Assembly: GCF_022921095.1 (NCBI RefSeq)
Contig: NZ_CP095053.1
Coordinates: forward strand, 4,444,501 to 4,508,500
Length of the DNA stretch: 64,000 bases
Origin: Hymenobacter aerilatus
GTDB lineage: Bacteria > Bacteroidota > Bacteroidia > Cytophagales > Hymenobacteraceae
Direction: 5' to 3'
Shown: piece after piece, positions 19,639 to 29,438 of the stretch
Position numbering within the stretch: the stretch's first letter is position 1
How the letters are laid out: the number at the start of each line of letters is the position of its first letter
Position numbers and translations under genes: made by a program
Notes under the pieces: model-generated
Told to the model about the DNA's origin: nothing
Databases searched by the model: none
The model's input: the letters and a program-made list of their open reading frames with translations, nothing else

Positions 19639-21759
19639 GTGCCCACTCCCACCCAACGCTCTTTCTTGCTTACGCTTACTTCGCTCTTTCCTGCAACAAT
19701 CCTTCGCTCTGCTCTACTCAGTATAGGCACACTGGGGGTAGGCGGGTGGCTGGCGCCTACCTCTGGGGTGGCCCAGACCACCCCGCCCACCTTTTTCGAT
19801 ACGCACGTGGCGCCGGCGCCTACCAAGCTGCCGCCATTTGAGGTGCAGCAGCCCGACAAGCGCCTCAGTCCCTTCACCGGCATGACGCGCCGGCACTGGC
19901 AGGATGCCGCCCGCTACCTGCTTAGCGGCGCGTTCAGCTACGTGCGCAAGCTCGACGACCCCATGCAGTTTCCGAAGGAGCCGGGCAAAAGCTACCCCCG
20001 CAACGAGGGCCAGGTGCCCACCGAAAAGCTGGAGGGCCTGTGCCGCACGCTGTTTATGGCCGCGCCGCTGCTGAAAGAAGACCCCAACCTCACGCTCAAC
20101 GGCGTGAAGGTGGCCGACTACTACCGCCACCAACTCGGCCTGCTCGTCGACCCTGCTAGCCCCAGCTGCATCCGGCCCCGGGCCCAGAATGGCGGCCCCA
20201 GCCAGATTCTGGTGGAGTTTGGTGGACTGGGCGTGGCTCTATTTGCCGCGCCCGAAGTGTTGTGGGACCCGCTGCCCGAAAAAACCAAAGACGCCCTGGC
20301 CGCCACTATGCTCAGCTACGGCGACGGCCCCACGGTGCCCCAAAACTGGCGCTACTTCAACATCTTCATCCTGAGCTTTTTTGATACTCGCGGTTACCCC
20401 GTCAACAAGAAGCTGCTGGAAGAGTACCTGCAAAAACAGCTGACCCACTACGACGGCCAGGGCTGGTACAACGACGCGCCTACCTACGACTACTACAGCA
20501 TGTGGGCGTTTCAGATGTATGGCCGGCTGTGGAGCGAGTACTACGGGCGCCAGCGCTACCCCGAAATTGCTGCGAAGCTCAACGAAAACTTTGCCCCGCT
20601 CAAAGACACCTACCCCTACCAGTTTGGGCGCGATGGGCACCTGATTATGTGGGGGCGCAGCATCACCTACCGCTTTGCGGCGGTGGTGCCGTTTCCGCTG
20701 ATGGGCCTTCAACCCGCCGCCGGTACCAACTTTGGCTGGATGCGACGCATTGCCTCCGGGGCCATGCTGCAATTCCTGCAACATCCCGATTTTCTGGAAG
20801 ATAACGTGCCCACGCTGGGCTACTACGGTTCCTTCGAGCCGGCCGTGCAGCCGTACAGCTGCCGGGGTAGCGTGTACTGGATGGCCAAGGCATTCCTGGG
20901 CCTGCTGGTGCCCGCCGACTCGCCGTTCTGGACCGCCACCGAAAACGAGGGGGCCTGGGCTACCAAGGAATTGGCCAAAGGCACGGTGTTCAACAAGTTT
21001 GAGCCCGGCCCCAATATCCTCCTGACCGACTACCCCAACACCGGCGCGGCCGAGTTACGCGCCCCCTGCCACCAGGATAGCTCCGACCCCTACCGCGGCG
21101 ACGAGAACTACAACCGCCTCAGCTACAACAGCGCCTTTCCGTGGCAAGCCGATGGCCCCAACGGCGAGGTGGCCATGAACTACGTGTTCAAAAACCAGCA
21201 GGGTAAGTGGGAGCCCCTGCGCCTCTATACTTTCAAGAAGTTTGAGGACGGCGTGTACTACCGCGACGCCGTACTGGAATCCAACAAAGACGTGCGGCTG
21301 CACCTGGCCGAAATGCCCCTACCCAACGGCATCCTGCGGGTAGACGTGGGCCAGAGCACCGCGGCTACCGAACTGCGCCTGGGCCATTACGCCCTACCTC
21401 AGCTCGCGGGTACCATCCGGCGCAGCACGCGCAAGGTAGGGAACTACACAGCCCAAATCATCGACAACGGAACCTACCAGCTGGCGCTGGTGCCGCTCAG
21501 CGGGTGGTCGGAAACGCAGACGGTAGACGCCACAGGCCTTCACCCGGCCGCTGCCCAAAGCACCGTGCTCAACGCTGTGGGCACCACCTCACCCGACAAC
21601 CACCCCATCGTGTTCGGCACCTTGCTGCTGTGGAAGAAGTCGGGGAAGAAATGGACTGCGAAGGAGCTGCTACCTGTCAAGAACATCCACTATGCGGCTC
21701 CGGCCGGCACCATCACCCTGACTATGGCAACAGGTCAGCAGAAAACGATACAGCATTGA
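19639..21759 (+). CDS. DUF2264 protein, long form
   Basis: 706 residues from GTG 19639, 3 bp after the GH35 stop, with a signal peptide ending near SGVAQ. The first ~420 residues are the DUF2264 alpha-barrel (WRYFNIFILSFFD, DGQGWYNDAPTYDYYSMW, GRSITYRFAA). The remaining ~280 form a beta-rich C-terminal domain absent from the short copy at 4690. As with that copy, a GH154-like beta-glucuronidase role is a recollection to be checked. Having one copy on each arm suggests two uronic acid linkages or two steps. Ends 183 bp or more before the GH31 gene, depending on its start. Confidence 0.82.
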   Translation: MPTPTQRSFLLTLTSLFPATILRSALLSIGTLGVGGWLAPTSGVAQTTPPTFFDTHVAPAPTKLPPFEVQQPDKRLSPFTGMTRRHWQDAARYLLSGAFSYVRKLDDPMQFPKEPGKSYPRNEGQVPTEKLEGLCRTLFMAAPLLKEDPNLTLNGVKVADYYRHQLGLLVDPASPSCIRPRAQNGGPSQILVEFGGLGVALFAAPEVLWDPLPEKTKDALAATMLSYGDGPTVPQNWRYFNIFILSFFDTRGYPVNKKLLEEYLQKQLTHYDGQGWYNDAPTYDYYSMWAFQMYGRLWSEYYGRQRYPEIAAKLNENFAPLKDTYPYQFGRDGHLIMWGRSITYRFAAVVPFPLMGLQPAAGTNFGWMRRIASGAMLQFLQHPDFLEDNVPTLGYYGSFEPAVQPYSCRGSVYWMAKAFLGLLVPADSPFWTATENEGAWATKELAKGTVFNKFEPGPNILLTDYPNTGAAELRAPCHQDSSDPYRGDENYNRLSYNSAFPWQADGPNGEVAMNYVFKNQQGKWEPLRLYTFKKFEDGVYYRDAVLESNKDVRLHLAEMPLPNGILRVDVGQSTAATELRLGHYALPQLAGTIRRSTRKVGNYTAQIIDNGTYQLALVPLSGWSETQTVDATGLHPAAAQSTVLNAVGTTSPDNHPIVFGTLLLWKKSGKKWTAKELLPVKNIHYAAPAGTITLTMATGQQKTIQH

Positions 21760-22005
21760 TAATCAAACGATACTATTCCGCATAACGTGTGGCGTCCCTA
21801 CTAGTGGGGGATTGGGCACGGCTGTCAATTAGGGAAGCAGCCGGGTCCAGCCAGAGCCCCCACTATAGATAACTTACTCAGCGGCCGTGGGAAGCCGTGG
21901 GGTAGGCGGGGCGTCGCGCGTTTAGGGTAGCATGTTGGGTCGTTGTCGAAAGCCCGGCCTACCTCCTGCTGCATTACCATACTGGTCTATCCTAAATCTG
22001 TCCTC

Positions 22006-24402
22006 TTGCCAACACCAATTCTACCCCCCCTGTTTGCGGCGACGCTTGGCCTGCTGCTGGTGCCCGCCGCCCATGCCCAGCAATACCAGAAAACCGCCAC
22101 CGGCCTGCAACTTTCCACCGACTCGCTGACGGTACAGGTGCAGTTCTATAGCCCCGACATTGTGCGGGTAGTGAAGTTTCTGAAGGGCGCTGAAAAGGAG
22201 CACAAAAGCCTAGTCGTGGTGCAGACGCCCGCGCCGGGCAAGCTGAAGTACGCCAGCAAAGACGGCTTCATCAGCCTGAGCAGCAACAGTACCGAAGTGC
22301 GCATCGACCCCAAAACCGGACAGGTACGCTTTCTGACAGCTAAAAACCAGCCGCTGATCAGCGAAAAAGCTTCTGGCTCGCGCTTCACGGCCAAGCAGGA
22401 TCTGGGCGCGGCCACTTACCGCGTGCGGCAGCTGTTTCAGCTGGCGCCCAACGAGGCGGTGTATGGGCTGGGCCAACACCAAGACGGGCACCTCAACTAC
22501 CGGGGCCAGAAGGTACTGCTGAAGCAGCGCAACCTGGATATTGCCGTGCCGGTGCTGCACTCGGGCAAGGGCTATGGCTTGTTTTGGGACAACTACTCCA
22601 CCACCCAGTTTGCCGACAGCGACCAGGGCACGCTATTCGACTCGGAGGTGGGCGACTGCGCCGATTACTACCTGCTGAACGGTGGTGGCACGGCCGATGG
22701 CGTGGTAGCCCAGTACCGCAACCTCACGGGGCAAGCCCCCATGTTTCCGCGCTGGACGCTGGGCTTCTGGCAGAGCAAGGAGCGCTACCGGGGCCAGGAC
22801 GAGCTGCTGGACGTGGTGAAGAAGTACCGCGCCCTGGGGGTGCCCCTCGATGGCATTGTGCAGGACTGGCAGTATTGGGGCGAAAACAACGACTACTGGA
22901 ACTCCACCGAGTTTGGCAACCCGCGCTTCCCCGATCCGCAGGGCATGGTAGACGAGGTGCACAAGCTCAATGCCCACCAGATTATTTCGGTGTGGCCCTC
23001 GTTTGGCAAGAAGACCAAGGCCTACCAGGAGTTTGCCTCTAAGGACATGCTCTTCGACTTCATCACTTGGCCGCGCACGCCCCACGTGAAAGTCTACGAC
23101 GCCTTCGACCCCGAGGCCCGCGACATCTACTGGAGCTACCTGAACAAAAACATCTTCCGGCTGGGGATGGATGGGTGGTGGTTGGATGCCACCGAGCCCG
23201 ATCAGCTCCAGCCCTTCGACACCGACGACGACAACGAAACGGCGCTGGGCAGCTTCCGGCGGGTACGCAACGCCTACCCCCTCATGAGCACCACGGGCGT
23301 ATATAAGCACCAGCGCGAGACCAGCGAGGCCAAGCGTGTGTTCATTCTCACGCGCTCGGCCTTTGCCGGGCAGCAGCGCAACGCCACCATGGTGTGGTCG
23401 GGTGATGTGAACTCGCGCTGGGATGTGCTGGCCAAGCAGCCCGCCGCCGCGCTCAACCTGAGCCTGGCCGGCTTCCCGTACTGGAACAGCGACATTGGCG
23501 GCTTTTTCCCGTACGGCGAATATCCGAAGGGCGTGAAAGACCCGGCGTTTCAGGAGCTGTTTACGCGCTGGCAGCAGTTTGCGGCCCTCACGCCCATGAT
23601 GCGCGCCCACGGCGAAAACACGCCCCGCGAGATTTATCAGTTTGGCGAGAAAGGCAGCTGGGCGTTTGATGCGCAGAAGAAGTTTGTCGACCTGCGCTAC
23701 CGCCTGCAACCCTACCTCTACGCCAACGCCTGGGGCGTAACCAGCCGCGCCGGCACCCTGATGCGGGCCTTACCCATGGATTTTCCCACCGACCCCAAGG
23801 TAGTAGATATGGGCTCGGAGTACATGTTTGGCCCGGCTCTGCTGGTGCGGCCCGTAGTGGAGGCGCAGTACGTCAATCGGCCCGACAAAAACCAGCCCGT
23901 ACCGCCCAATTTCTCGACCACCAAAACCACCGAAGTATACTTGCCGGCCGGCACCAGCTGGGTGGATTTCTGGACGGGCAAGCGCCATAATGGTGGGCAG
24001 ACGGTGCAACGCCAAACGCCTATTGACCTCATGCCGCTCTACGTGCGCGCCGGCTCGGTGCTGCCGCTAGGCCCGCTTCAGCAATACACAGGCGAAAAGC
24101 CCGACGCGCCGCTGGAAATTCGCGTCTACCCAGGAGCCAATGGCGAATTCATGCTCTACGAAGACGAAAACGACAACTACAATTACGAAAAAGGCGCCTA
24201 CGCTACCATTCGCCTGCGCTGGAACGACAAGGCCCGCCAATTGACGATAGACAACCGCGCCGGCTCGTTCCCGGGTATGCAGCAGCAGCGCACGTTCCGG
24301 GTGGTGCTGGTAGATGAGCAGCATGGCACCGGGGTAGGCGAGGGCACCGAGCCGGCTAAGGAAGTGCGCTATACGGGTAAGAAGCTGCTGGTGAAGCTAT
24401 AA
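22006..24402 (+). CDS. GH31 alpha-glycosidase, alpha-xylosidase-like
   Basis: About 798 residues. No early in-frame ATG exists. TTG 22006 gives MPTPILPPLFAATLGLLL and a cleavage near AAHAQQ; another TTG lies at 21943. N-terminal galactose-mutarotase-like sandwich, then a TIM barrel with GIVQDWQYWG and the nucleophile region WWLDATEPD (the first aspartate at about residue 394), and AFAGQQRNATMVWSGD. The DATEPD form is what I associate with GH31 alpha-xylosidases of Bacteroidota and Cellvibrio; alpha-galactosidase is the alternative. It lacks the PA14 insert seen in some xyloglucan alpha-xylosidases. With GH95 and GH35 it would strip side chains. Confidence 0.85.
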   Translation: MPTPILPPLFAATLGLLLVPAAHAQQYQKTATGLQLSTDSLTVQVQFYSPDIVRVVKFLKGAEKEHKSLVVVQTPAPGKLKYASKDGFISLSSNSTEVRIDPKTGQVRFLTAKNQPLISEKASGSRFTAKQDLGAATYRVRQLFQLAPNEAVYGLGQHQDGHLNYRGQKVLLKQRNLDIAVPVLHSGKGYGLFWDNYSTTQFADSDQGTLFDSEVGDCADYYLLNGGGTADGVVAQYRNLTGQAPMFPRWTLGFWQSKERYRGQDELLDVVKKYRALGVPLDGIVQDWQYWGENNDYWNSTEFGNPRFPDPQGMVDEVHKLNAHQIISVWPSFGKKTKAYQEFASKDMLFDFITWPRTPHVKVYDAFDPEARDIYWSYLNKNIFRLGMDGWWLDATEPDQLQPFDTDDDNETALGSFRRVRNAYPLMSTTGVYKHQRETSEAKRVFILTRSAFAGQQRNATMVWSGDVNSRWDVLAKQPAAALNLSLAGFPYWNSDIGGFFPYGEYPKGVKDPAFQELFTRWQQFAALTPMMRAHGENTPREIYQFGEKGSWAFDAQKKFVDLRYRLQPYLYANAWGVTSRAGTLMRALPMDFPTDPKVVDMGSEYMFGPALLVRPVVEAQYVNRPDKNQPVPPNFSTTKTTEVYLPAGTSWVDFWTGKRHNGGQTVQRQTPIDLMPLYVRAGSVLPLGPLQQYTGEKPDAPLEIRVYPGANGEFMLYEDENDNYNYEKGAYATIRLRWNDKARQLTIDNRAGSFPGMQQQRTFRVVLVDEQHGTGVGEGTEPAKEVRYTGKKLLVKL

Positions 24403-24524
24403 CTTGCCGAACGCCCTGCGCGGCTTGGTTGCCTTGTACCGTTTGGGGGGTGGGCAGTTGGGACAAAAGGGTTGTCAGTCCCAGCTCCCGCTTGTTATTT
24501 CTCTTTCCGCTTGATACTCTTCCC

Positions 24525-27059
24525 ATGAAATACGCTCTCTGCCTGTTGTTTATGTGGGGGATGCTGGCAACGCCCGCCGCTGCTGGCACCCCTGCCATAC
24601 GCAGGCAGGAGAGCCGACCCTACGCAAAGCCGGCACCTCAAAGCCAGCGCGGCCACTCCGATCTGAAGCTGTGGTATAATAAGCCCGCCACGGAGTGGGT
24701 AGAGGCCCTACCGGTGGGCAATGGCCGGGTAGGGGCCATGGTGTTTGGCGGCGTAGAGAAAGAGCTGATTCAGCTAAACGAAAGCACCTTGTACAGCGGC
24801 GGCCCCGCGCCAACCAGCGTCAACCCACAAGCAGCCTCCTACCTGCCGCAGGTGCGCGAGGCGCTGCTGCGCGAGCAGAACTACGGCAAAGCCGACGAGC
24901 TGGTGCGACACATGCAGGGCCTGTTCACCGAGTCCTACCTGCCGCTGGGCGACTTGGCGTTGCAGCAGGACCTGGGCACGGCTACCCATGCCGCCTACCG
25001 CCGGGAGCTGGATTTGCCCACGGCCACGGCCACCACGCGCTTCACCGCTGGCGGGGTAGAATATACCCGCGAGGTGCTGGCCTCGGCGCCGGACAATGTG
25101 CTGCTGGTGCGCCTGCGAGCTAGCAAGGCTCACGCCCTCACGCTGGATATAGGGGCCAGCAGCCCACTCCGGCATAGCTGGACCGTAGAGCAAGGACAGG
25201 AGCTGATAGTCAGCGGCAAAGCCCCTGCGCACGTCGACCCCAACTACTACAACCCCAAAGACCGGGAGCACATCGTGTACGACGATACCAGCGGCTGCCG
25301 GGGCATGCGTTTTCAGTACTGCATTCGGGCAGTGGCGCCGGGCGGGCGCGTATCGGCTGGTCCGGCGGGGCTGCACATTGAGCAGGCCAACGAGGTGGTG
25401 CTGTACGTGGTGGCCGCTACCAGCTTCAACGGCTTCGACAAGTGCCCCGACCGGGAAGGCCGCGACGAGAAAGCCCTGGCCGCGGAGGCTATGCAACGGG
25501 CAGCGGGCAAGTCGTTTGACGCATTGCGGAAGGCCCACGTGGCCGACGTGCAGCGCTACTTGGGCCGCGTGGCGCTGGTAGTAGCCGATACCACCGGGCG
25601 CGCCGCCCCGTCCCTACCCACCGACGAGCGGCTGCAAGCCTATGCGGGAGGTACCTACGATCCGGCCCTGGAAACGCTATATTTTCAGTACGGGCGCTAC
25701 CTGCTGCTGGCGTCGTCGCGGCCGGGTGGGCCGCCGGCTAACTTGCAAGGCATCTGGAACCGGGAGGTGCGTCCGCCCTGGAGCTCCAACTATACCATCA
25801 ACATCAACACCCAGATGAACTACTGGCCCGCTGAGGTGACCAACCTGAGCGAGCTGCACGAGCCGCTGCTGCGTTGGCTGCACGATCTGGCGAAGGCTGG
25901 TACCCACACGGCCCGCGAGTTTTACGGCGCCCGGGGCTGGGTGGCGCACCACAATTCCGACATCTGGGCCACTACCAGCCCCGTGGGCGACATAGGCCAC
26001 GGCGACCCGGTGTGGGCCAACTGGGCCATGGGCGGCAACTGGTTGAGCCAGCACTTGTGGGAGCACTACGCCTTCACCCAAGACAAGCGCTACCTAGCCG
26101 AGCAGGCCTACCCCCTAATGAAGCAAGCCGCCCTGTTTAGCCTCGACTGGCTGGTGGAAGGCCCCGAGGGCTACCTCGTGACGGCCCCCTCCACCTCGCC
26201 CGAAAACCTATTTAAAGACCAAAACGGCAAGGCGCAAAGCGTGTCGGTGGCGGCTACTATGGACATGGCCACTATATGGGATTTGTTTACCAACGTCATT
26301 GAAGCTTCGCAGGTGCTGGGCGTAGATGCCGAGCTGCGCGCCCAGCTGCTGGCCAGTCGGGCGCGACTGTACCCACCGCGCGTGGGCCAGCAGGGCCAGT
26401 TGCTGGAGTGGTACCGCGACTTTCCCGAAACCGACCCGCAGCACCGCCATGTGTCGCACTTGTTTGGGCTGCACCCCGGCCGGCAGCTTTCGGAGACGCA
26501 GACGCCCGAGCTGTTTCGGGCGGCCCGCAAGACATTGGAACTCCGCGGCGACGAGGGTACCGGCTGGAGCAAGGCCTGGAAAATAAACTGGTGGGCCCGC
26601 CTCCGCGACGGCGACCATGCCTACACGCTCATTCGACAGCTGCTGCGCTACGTGCCCGCCAAGGGTAGGGGCGCTGGGGGCACCTACCCCAACCTGTTCG
26701 ATGCTCACCCGCCCTTTCAGATTGACGGCAACTTTGCGGGCACGGCGGGCATGGCCGAGCTGCTGCTGCAAAGCCACCTGGGCGAGCTGGAGCTGCTGCC
26801 GGCCCTACCCTCCGCCTGGAATACGGGCCACGTGCAGGGGCTGCGCGCCCGCGGCGGCTTCGAGGTGGGTATGGCCTGGCAACGTGGCCAGCTGCAAACG
26901 GCCACCCTCACGGCCCTGGCCGGCGGGCGGTGCGTGGTGCGGGCAGCCCAGCCTTTCCGCATCAAAGGGGTGCGGGCCACACCCACGCGCGATGCCCGTG
27001 GCTACGTGCTGAGCTTCGAGGCCAAAAAAGGTGGCACGTATCAGCTCACGGCCGGGTAG
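24525..27059 (+). CDS. GH95 alpha-L-fucosidase (or alpha-L-galactosidase)
   Basis: 844 residues from the ATG at 24525; the upstream reading from 24429 has no signal and is rejected. Signal peptide MKYALCLLFMWGMLATPAAAG. N-terminal LPVGNGRVGAMVFGG and NESTLYSGGP, central INTQMNYWPAE with the paired asparagines used to activate water, and LFDAHPPFQIDGNFAG with the catalytic-site aspartate: the complete GH95 set. The family inverts alpha-1,2-L-fucose, and some members remove alpha-L-galactose. Fucose caps occur on arabinogalactan proteins and on xyloglucan, so the gene does not by itself decide the target. Confidence 0.93.
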   Translation: MKYALCLLFMWGMLATPAAAGTPAIRRQESRPYAKPAPQSQRGHSDLKLWYNKPATEWVEALPVGNGRVGAMVFGGVEKELIQLNESTLYSGGPAPTSVNPQAASYLPQVREALLREQNYGKADELVRHMQGLFTESYLPLGDLALQQDLGTATHAAYRRELDLPTATATTRFTAGGVEYTREVLASAPDNVLLVRLRASKAHALTLDIGASSPLRHSWTVEQGQELIVSGKAPAHVDPNYYNPKDREHIVYDDTSGCRGMRFQYCIRAVAPGGRVSAGPAGLHIEQANEVVLYVVAATSFNGFDKCPDREGRDEKALAAEAMQRAAGKSFDALRKAHVADVQRYLGRVALVVADTTGRAAPSLPTDERLQAYAGGTYDPALETLYFQYGRYLLLASSRPGGPPANLQGIWNREVRPPWSSNYTININTQMNYWPAEVTNLSELHEPLLRWLHDLAKAGTHTAREFYGARGWVAHHNSDIWATTSPVGDIGHGDPVWANWAMGGNWLSQHLWEHYAFTQDKRYLAEQAYPLMKQAALFSLDWLVEGPEGYLVTAPSTSPENLFKDQNGKAQSVSVAATMDMATIWDLFTNVIEASQVLGVDAELRAQLLASRARLYPPRVGQQGQLLEWYRDFPETDPQHRHVSHLFGLHPGRQLSETQTPELFRAARKTLELRGDEGTGWSKAWKINWWARLRDGDHAYTLIRQLLRYVPAKGRGAGGTYPNLFDAHPPFQIDGNFAGTAGMAELLLQSHLGELELLPALPSAWNTGHVQGLRARGGFEVGMAWQRGQLQTATLTALAGGRCVVRAAQPFRIKGVRATPTRDARGYVLSFEAKKGGTYQLTAG

Positions 27060-27197
27060 GCCTTGCCCTGCTGGCCTGCAGCAACCGCGGAACGGTCAAA
27101 GAAGGGGGGCAAATTAGCCTTTGCGCGGCCCGCACTGGCTACCCTCCCAAAATTTGACTCTTTTGCGTTGCGCCCACTTCGATACTTTTCTTTCCCT

Positions 27198-29411
27198 ATG
27201 ATGACGTTCTTTCGTTCTGCATTTCGCCGCCGTTGCGCCACCCACGCCGGCATCGGTCAATACCGCTTCTTTAGGCGCATAGCCGGGGTAGTGCTGCTAC
27301 TGCTCGCGCTGGTAGGACCTGCGACGCTTGCCACCGCCAAGCCACCGAAAACCACCGCCTACCTGTTTGCCTACTTCACCGGCAACGACAAAAAGCAGGA
27401 AGCCATTCGCTTCGCGCTCAGTCAGGATGGCTACCACTACACGGCCCTCAACGGCAACCGGCCCATCCTCAGCTCGGCGGCCATCAGTGAGACTGGAGGC
27501 GTGCGCGACCCACATATTTTGCGTGGCCATGACGGTAAGACTTACTACATGGTGGCTACCGATATGGTATCGGCCAAGGGCTGGAGCAGCAACCGGGGCA
27601 TGGTACTGCTGAAGTCCAACGACCTGATCAACTGGAAATCCAGCGTGGTCAACATCCAGAAGAAATACCCCAACCAGGAAAACCTGAAACGGGTGTGGGC
27701 GCCGCAAACCATCTACGACGCCAAGGCCAAGAAGTATATGGTGTACTTCTCTTTGCAATACGGCTCTGAGCCCGACAAAATCTACTACGCCTACGCCAAC
27801 AAAGACTTCACCGACCTGGAAGGCGAGCCCAAGCAGCTGTTCTTTTCGCCCACCAACGGCTCCTGCATCGACGGCGACATTGTGGCGAAAGACGGTAAGT
27901 ACTACCTCTTCTTTAAGACCGAGGGGCAGGGCAACGGCATCAAGGTGGCCGTGTCGGATAAGCTGACGGAGGGCTACCAGCAGCGCGACCCCTACGTGCA
28001 GCAAACCAAGGATGCCGTGGAGGGTGCGGGCACCTTCAAGCTCAACAACAGCAACGACTACATCTTGATGTACGACGTGTACGGCAAGGGACGCTACCAA
28101 TTCACACGCACATCCGATTTCGAGCATTTCAAGGTAATCGACGACGAGGTGAAGATGAACTTCCACCCCCGCCACGGCACCGTGCTACCCATCACCACCG
28201 AGGAAGCTACCCGCCTGGCCACCCGCTGGCTGACACCCGCCGATCTGTTTGGGACAGCCCAAAACAAAGCTATCCGGCAGCAGAATACCGTGGTAGACAG
28301 CGCGGCCGCCAAGGTGGCCTACCTGGCGCTGCCGGGCACCAGCCTGCAGCAGTTCGACCCGCAACTCACCACGTTTGGGCTGACGGTGAAGCCTAGCGGC
28401 CCGCAGAACTTCGCCAAGGGCCCCGTGACCTACACGGTAGGGCAGGGCAGCCAGCAGCGCACCTACACGGTATCCGTTGCTGAAACGCACAACCCGGCCC
28501 TGAACGGCTACTACGCCGACCCAGCCATTCTGTACGCGGAGAAAACCGGCAAATTCTACCTCTACCCTACCTCCGATGGGTTTACGGGCTGGTCGGGCAC
28601 CTATTTCAAGACGTTTTCCTCGCCCGACTTGGTGAACTGGAAGGACGAAGGCGTGATTCTGGACCTACCCCGCGACGTGAGCTGGGAGAAGAAAAACGCC
28701 TGGGCGCCCTGCATCATCGAGCAGAAAACCGCTACTGGCTACCGCTATGCCTACTACTTCTGCGCAGGCGCCAAAATCGGGGTAGCATTGTCGGACAGCC
28801 CGACTGGACCGTTTAAAGACACCGGCAAGCCGCTGCTCAACCAACTGCCCGAGGGCGTGAAGGGCGGCCAGCAGATAGACCCGGCCGTGTTCCGCGACCC
28901 GCAGAGCGGCAAGCTCTACCTATACTGGGGCAACGGCTACATGGCCGGTGCCGAACTGAACGACGACTTGGTGAGCCTGAAGCCCGGCACCACCCAGGTG
29001 ATGACGCCCGACAAGACGTTCCGTGAGGGCGCCCACGTGTTCTTCCGCAACGGCACCTACTACTTTATGTGGAGCGAGGACGACACCCGCTCGCCCAACT
29101 ACCAAGTGCGCTACGGCACGGCTACCACGCCCCTGGGCAAGATTACGGTGCCTGCCAACAACCTGGTTATCACCAAAGACCCCGCGCAGGGCATCTACGG
29201 CACCGGCCACAACAGCACCATCCAGGTGCCTGGCCGCGACGAGTGGTATCTGGTGTACCACCGCTTCACCTACCCCAAGGGCATCAAGATGGGCGATGCC
29301 GCGGGTTACAACCGCGAGGTGTGCATCGATAAGATGGAGTTCAATGCTGACGGCAGCATCAAGCCCGTGGTGCCTACCCATGCCGGCATTCAGCCGGTGC
29401 GGGTGAAGTAG
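27198..29411 (+). CDS. Tandem GH43-GH43 two-domain enzyme
   Basis: 737 residues from the ATG at 27198 (MMTFFRS), with an unusually long basic signal region before VVLLLLALVG. Domain 1 spans about 52-330 (AYLFAYFTGND, VRDPHILRG, TYYMVATDM). A linker of about 100 residues follows. Domain 2 runs from about 433 to the end (GYYADPAILY, KNAWAPCIIE, IDPAVFRD, GTGHNSTIQV). Both halves keep early aspartates typical of GH43 propellers. The pair likely removes two different arabinosyl or xylosyl linkages from one chain. A TACTTTTC box preceded by TTTG 17 bp upstream, just before the start, loosely resembles a Bacteroidota promoter. Confidence 0.87.
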   Translation: MMTFFRSAFRRRCATHAGIGQYRFFRRIAGVVLLLLALVGPATLATAKPPKTTAYLFAYFTGNDKKQEAIRFALSQDGYHYTALNGNRPILSSAAISETGGVRDPHILRGHDGKTYYMVATDMVSAKGWSSNRGMVLLKSNDLINWKSSVVNIQKKYPNQENLKRVWAPQTIYDAKAKKYMVYFSLQYGSEPDKIYYAYANKDFTDLEGEPKQLFFSPTNGSCIDGDIVAKDGKYYLFFKTEGQGNGIKVAVSDKLTEGYQQRDPYVQQTKDAVEGAGTFKLNNSNDYILMYDVYGKGRYQFTRTSDFEHFKVIDDEVKMNFHPRHGTVLPITTEEATRLATRWLTPADLFGTAQNKAIRQQNTVVDSAAAKVAYLALPGTSLQQFDPQLTTFGLTVKPSGPQNFAKGPVTYTVGQGSQQRTYTVSVAETHNPALNGYYADPAILYAEKTGKFYLYPTSDGFTGWSGTYFKTFSSPDLVNWKDEGVILDLPRDVSWEKKNAWAPCIIEQKTATGYRYAYYFCAGAKIGVALSDSPTGPFKDTGKPLLNQLPEGVKGGQQIDPAVFRDPQSGKLYLYWGNGYMAGAELNDDLVSLKPGTTQVMTPDKTFREGAHVFFRNGTYYFMWSEDDTRSPNYQVRYGTATTPLGKITVPANNLVITKDPAQGIYGTGHNSTIQVPGRDEWYLVYHRFTYPKGIKMGDAAGYNREVCIDKMEFNADGSIKPVVPTHAGIQPVRVK

Positions 29412-29438
29412 GTTTTGCTGACGAATACGTTTCGTGTT

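Noticed and set aside
22633..23709. 358-codon open frame on the minus strand inside GH31
   Set aside because: Antisense shadow in high-GC DNA: Val/His/Gly/Arg-rich, no domain or signal, fully within a gene with catalytic motifs.
27297..28175. 292-codon minus-strand frame inside the tandem GH43
   Set aside because: Antisense of a conserved propeller; hydrophobic Val/Leu runs arise from the complementary codons.
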